Shown: positions 5,686 to 7,238 of the stretch, piece by piece | How positions within the stretch are numbered: position 1 is the first letter of the stretch | How the letters are laid out: each line of letters starts with the position of its first letter | NCBI GenBank assembly: GCA_958349075.1 | Contig: CATWBR010000228.1 | Coordinates: forward strand, 1-7,238 | Reading direction: 5' to 3' | Origin: an uncultured Clostridium sp. | GTDB taxonomy: Bacteria > Bacillota > Clostridia > Lachnospirales > Lachnospiraceae | DNA: 7,238 nt | The notes under the pieces: model-generated | Databases searched by the model: none | What the model saw: the letters and a program-made list of their open reading frames with translations, nothing else | Told to the model about the DNA's origin: nothing | Made by a program: the position numbers and the translations under genes

Positions 5686-7122
5686 CTATTGCCTGAAAAT
5701 GTTCAGATTATTTTCTTCCAGAATCCGCATCGCGTTTCTCACCTGTTCTGCATCGTGCTGCAGGTACGTCACCAGATCCTCATCGTTAACCGTCCTGTAG
5801 TTTAACCCCAGTTCCCTGGATACCCGGAGAAAATCCTTCCGGTAGGGAGCAGACGCCATCTCTTCTTTGACCGTCCATCCGTTTCCGAAAAGAATCAGGC
5901 AGGTCCCGAGGGTGATGACAGCCACGGTCCCGGCATGGCCGCGCTTTCCGTTGCCTGTCTTCTCCCCGCTTTCCCTGGCGCAGCGGTTTAAATGCATCAC
6001 GGCGGCAAACGTCAATATGATTCCAATAATACCCATCTGATACTGCAGGGCATATCTGGACGACATGCCGTAAGTATCTTTTAAAAAGATCCACCGGGCC
6101 GATAAAATCAGCAGATGGTTCAGCCCGCCGTTTAATATCATAATCAGCGGAAATACCGTTTTTTCATAGAGTTTATATTTCCAGTTCAGGTACAGTGCAT
6201 ACAGGTAGAGAAAAATCACCGCACCTCCCACCAGATAAATAAAGGCGTCGCTTCCTAAAAAGCCTCCCCTCCCGGCCAGCTCGGTGAACTGGTTCTGTCC
6301 CACTACGGCCGAGGCAAATGCCTTCAGGATGAACGTGATGAAAAATACGGGATCCGCAATAAATTCCGTCAAAATATTGCCTTCCGTCACAGCCCCCCTG
6401 TGTACATAGACCGCATGGGAGTTGCTCCAGAGATAGAGCGCCAGCGGAATCAGCACCGCGGCGAGATAGCCGAGAAAGAGGCGGTTAATCCTGCCTTTTT
6501 TCCTGTAATCCGATATAAGCATGACCAGATAAACCAATGTCATAAGCGCCGAATAGCTGCCGCAGTAAGGACCGGCCACGAGCAGGGTCAGAACGGGCGG
6601 AAGGACCATCAGGGCGATCCTGTCGGCCTTCAGCTCATGCCCTGTCCTGACCGCGTGATCCAGAATCACATAATGGCAGATAAAACCGGAAACGGCGAGA
6701 AAACACACCCAGCCCGTTCCGTTGGTCAGCATCTCCCATTTATTCAGGCTGTAGTATACAAAAAGCATAAAAAGGAACCAGAAATAAGAAATACCCTTTT
6801 CCCTTCTCGAGTAGGCTGCCAGCGCTGCCGCCCCCAGGCCTAAGCTCAGGACTCCGAGCGCCATGTCGAAGAACGTATTATAACCGAGCAGCTTTACATT
6901 GATGATTCTGCCCAGATACGTCACCGGGACTCTGGTGAAAATATCGGGGACAAAGAATTTGGCCGGGTTCCCTACATCGGGAAGATAGGAATTGATCAGC
7001 CTGATATAGTCGGAAAACGCCACGTTATCCGATGCAAGATGCAGATAGTAAAAGCTGAACAGGACTCCAATCACGACGGGGACGAACCAGGCCGCACCCT
7101 TTTTCATCGGTTTCATTTCCAT
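5686..7122 (-). CDS. Polytopic membrane protein, possible GT-C-type glycosyltransferase or glycan-assembly protein
   Basis: I do not recognise a named family with certainty. The 478-residue protein has roughly 11-12 hydrophobic segments, at about 12-30, 85-103, 112-126, 136-155, 168-186, 188-204, 213-232, 257-275, 289-312, 322-342, 360-377 and 398-414. A soluble tail of about 60 residues follows (415-478). The loop after the first helix carries two acidic residues (D32 and D38 in ASDNVAFSDY), a position where GT-C lipid-sugar-dependent transferases keep their catalytic Asp. Other notable parts are the segment SSRYALQYQ at 354-362 before a helix and the basic loop between the last two helices (378-397). 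The ATG at 7122 has AAGGAG at 7129-7134, 6 nt away. Its place directly before rfbF suggests a role in adding or polymerising the sugar made by the operon. A Wzy-like polymerase or GtrC-like transferase is possible; a flippase seems less likely given the large loop at 31-84. Confidence 0.75.
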   Translation of the reverse strand: MEMKPMKKGAAWFVPVVIGVLFSFYYLHLASDNVAFSDYIRLINSYLPDVGNPAKFFVPDIFTRVPVTYLGRIINVKLLGYNTFFDMALGVLSLGLGAAALAAYSRREKGISYFWFLFMLFVYYSLNKWEMLTNGTGWVCFLAVSGFICHYVILDHAVRTGHELKADRIALMVLPPVLTLLVAGPYCGSYSALMTLVYLVMLISDYRKKGRINRLFLGYLAAVLIPLALYLWSNSHAVYVHRGAVTEGNILTEFIADPVFFITFILKAFASAVVGQNQFTELAGRGGFLGSDAFIYLVGGAVIFLYLYALYLNWKYKLYEKTVFPLIMILNGGLNHLLILSARWIFLKDTYGMSSRYALQYQMGIIGIILTFAAVMHLNRCARESGEKTGNGKRGHAGTVAVITLGTCLILFGNGWTVKEEMASAPYRKDFLRVSRELGLNYRTVNDEDLVTYLQHDAEQVRNAMRILEENNLNIFRQ

Positions 7123-7132
7123 AGAATTCTCC

Positions 7133-7238
7133 TTAATATAGCAAACGAGTCTGCCGTTCTTTTGTTACTGTTCCCCCAATGTCATAAGGATTTAGTTGAG
7201 GAAGGAGGACGCGGCCGGAACGGCCAATGTCCGGTGTG
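7133..7238 (-). CDS. Possible 3' end of an upstream gene (uncertain)
   Basis: One minus-strand frame stays open from the right edge for 34 codons and ends at a TAA (7133-7135) that overlaps the SD of the next gene, only 10 nt before its ATG. This is a common operon arrangement. The peptide, ending ERQTRLLY, matches nothing I recognise, and its codons (two CTA, several CCT) differ from the neighbours. The alternative is that this is simply a leader; no convincing promoter is visible in it. A short inverted repeat, GGCCG/CGGCC with a three-base loop, lies at 7213-7225 without a U-run. Confidence 0.25.
   Translation of the reverse strand, partial: TPDIGRSGRVLLPQLNPYDIGGTVTKERQTRLLY

Noticed and set aside
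7213..7225. GGCCG-GAA-CGGCC inverted repeat near the right edge, considered as a terminator of an upstream gene
   Set aside because: The stem is only five pairs, and no T-run follows on either strand.

Overview
This window looks like a piece of a surface-polysaccharide locus from a low-to-mid GC Firmicute, most plausibly a Clostridia/Lachnospiraceae-type gut organism. That assignment is an inference. It rests on strong AGGAGG-type Shine-Dalgarno (SD) sites, a Gram-positive-looking signal peptide on a D-Ala-D-Ala carboxypeptidase, and the mix of LicD, GtrB-like and RfbFGH genes. No 16S or other taxonomic marker is present. Every gene I can support lies on the minus strand, so transcription runs from high to low coordinates. 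The long plus-strand frames are antisense shadows. No stretch longer than about 115 bases lacks a gene.

Layout in transcription order: (a) 7123-7238 is a leader or the very end of an upstream gene (undecided). (b) 7122-5686 encodes a polytopic membrane protein of unknown specificity. (c) 5621-4851 is rfbF, glucose-1-phosphate cytidylyltransferase. (d) 4777-3722 is rfbG, CDP-glucose 4,6-dehydratase. (e) 3649-2306 is rfbH, the PMP/[2Fe-2S] CDP-4-keto-6-deoxyglucose 3-dehydrase (E1). (f) 2301-1438 encodes a LicD-family nucleotidyltransferase-fold protein. (g) 1430-381 encodes a GtrB/DPM1-like polyprenyl-phosphate glycosyltransferase. (h) A likely promoter at 369-377 drives the next unit, a signal-peptide-bearing D-alanyl-D-alanine carboxypeptidase that runs off the left edge (321-1).

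Together, rfbF, rfbG and rfbH turn glucose-1-phosphate and CTP into a CDP-activated 3,6-dideoxy-4-ketohexose precursor (established pathway). The partner E3 reductase and the final 4-keto reductase that would finish a CDP-3,6-dideoxyhexose are not in the window. LicD, the polytopic protein and the GtrB-like enzyme are the candidate users of activated sugars or phospho-alcohols for decorating a surface glycan (inference). The operon has two spacing regimes. The first three intercistronic gaps are 64, 73 and 72 nt and carry short GC-rich inverted repeats. The last two, rfbH-licD and licD-GT2, are only 4 and 7 nt and suggest translational coupling.

Three start codons were set from SD position rather than from the longest frame: rfbG at 4777, rfbH at 3649 and the GT2 gene at 1430. 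I found no rRNA, tRNA, CRISPR array, insertion sequence or clear rho-independent terminator.
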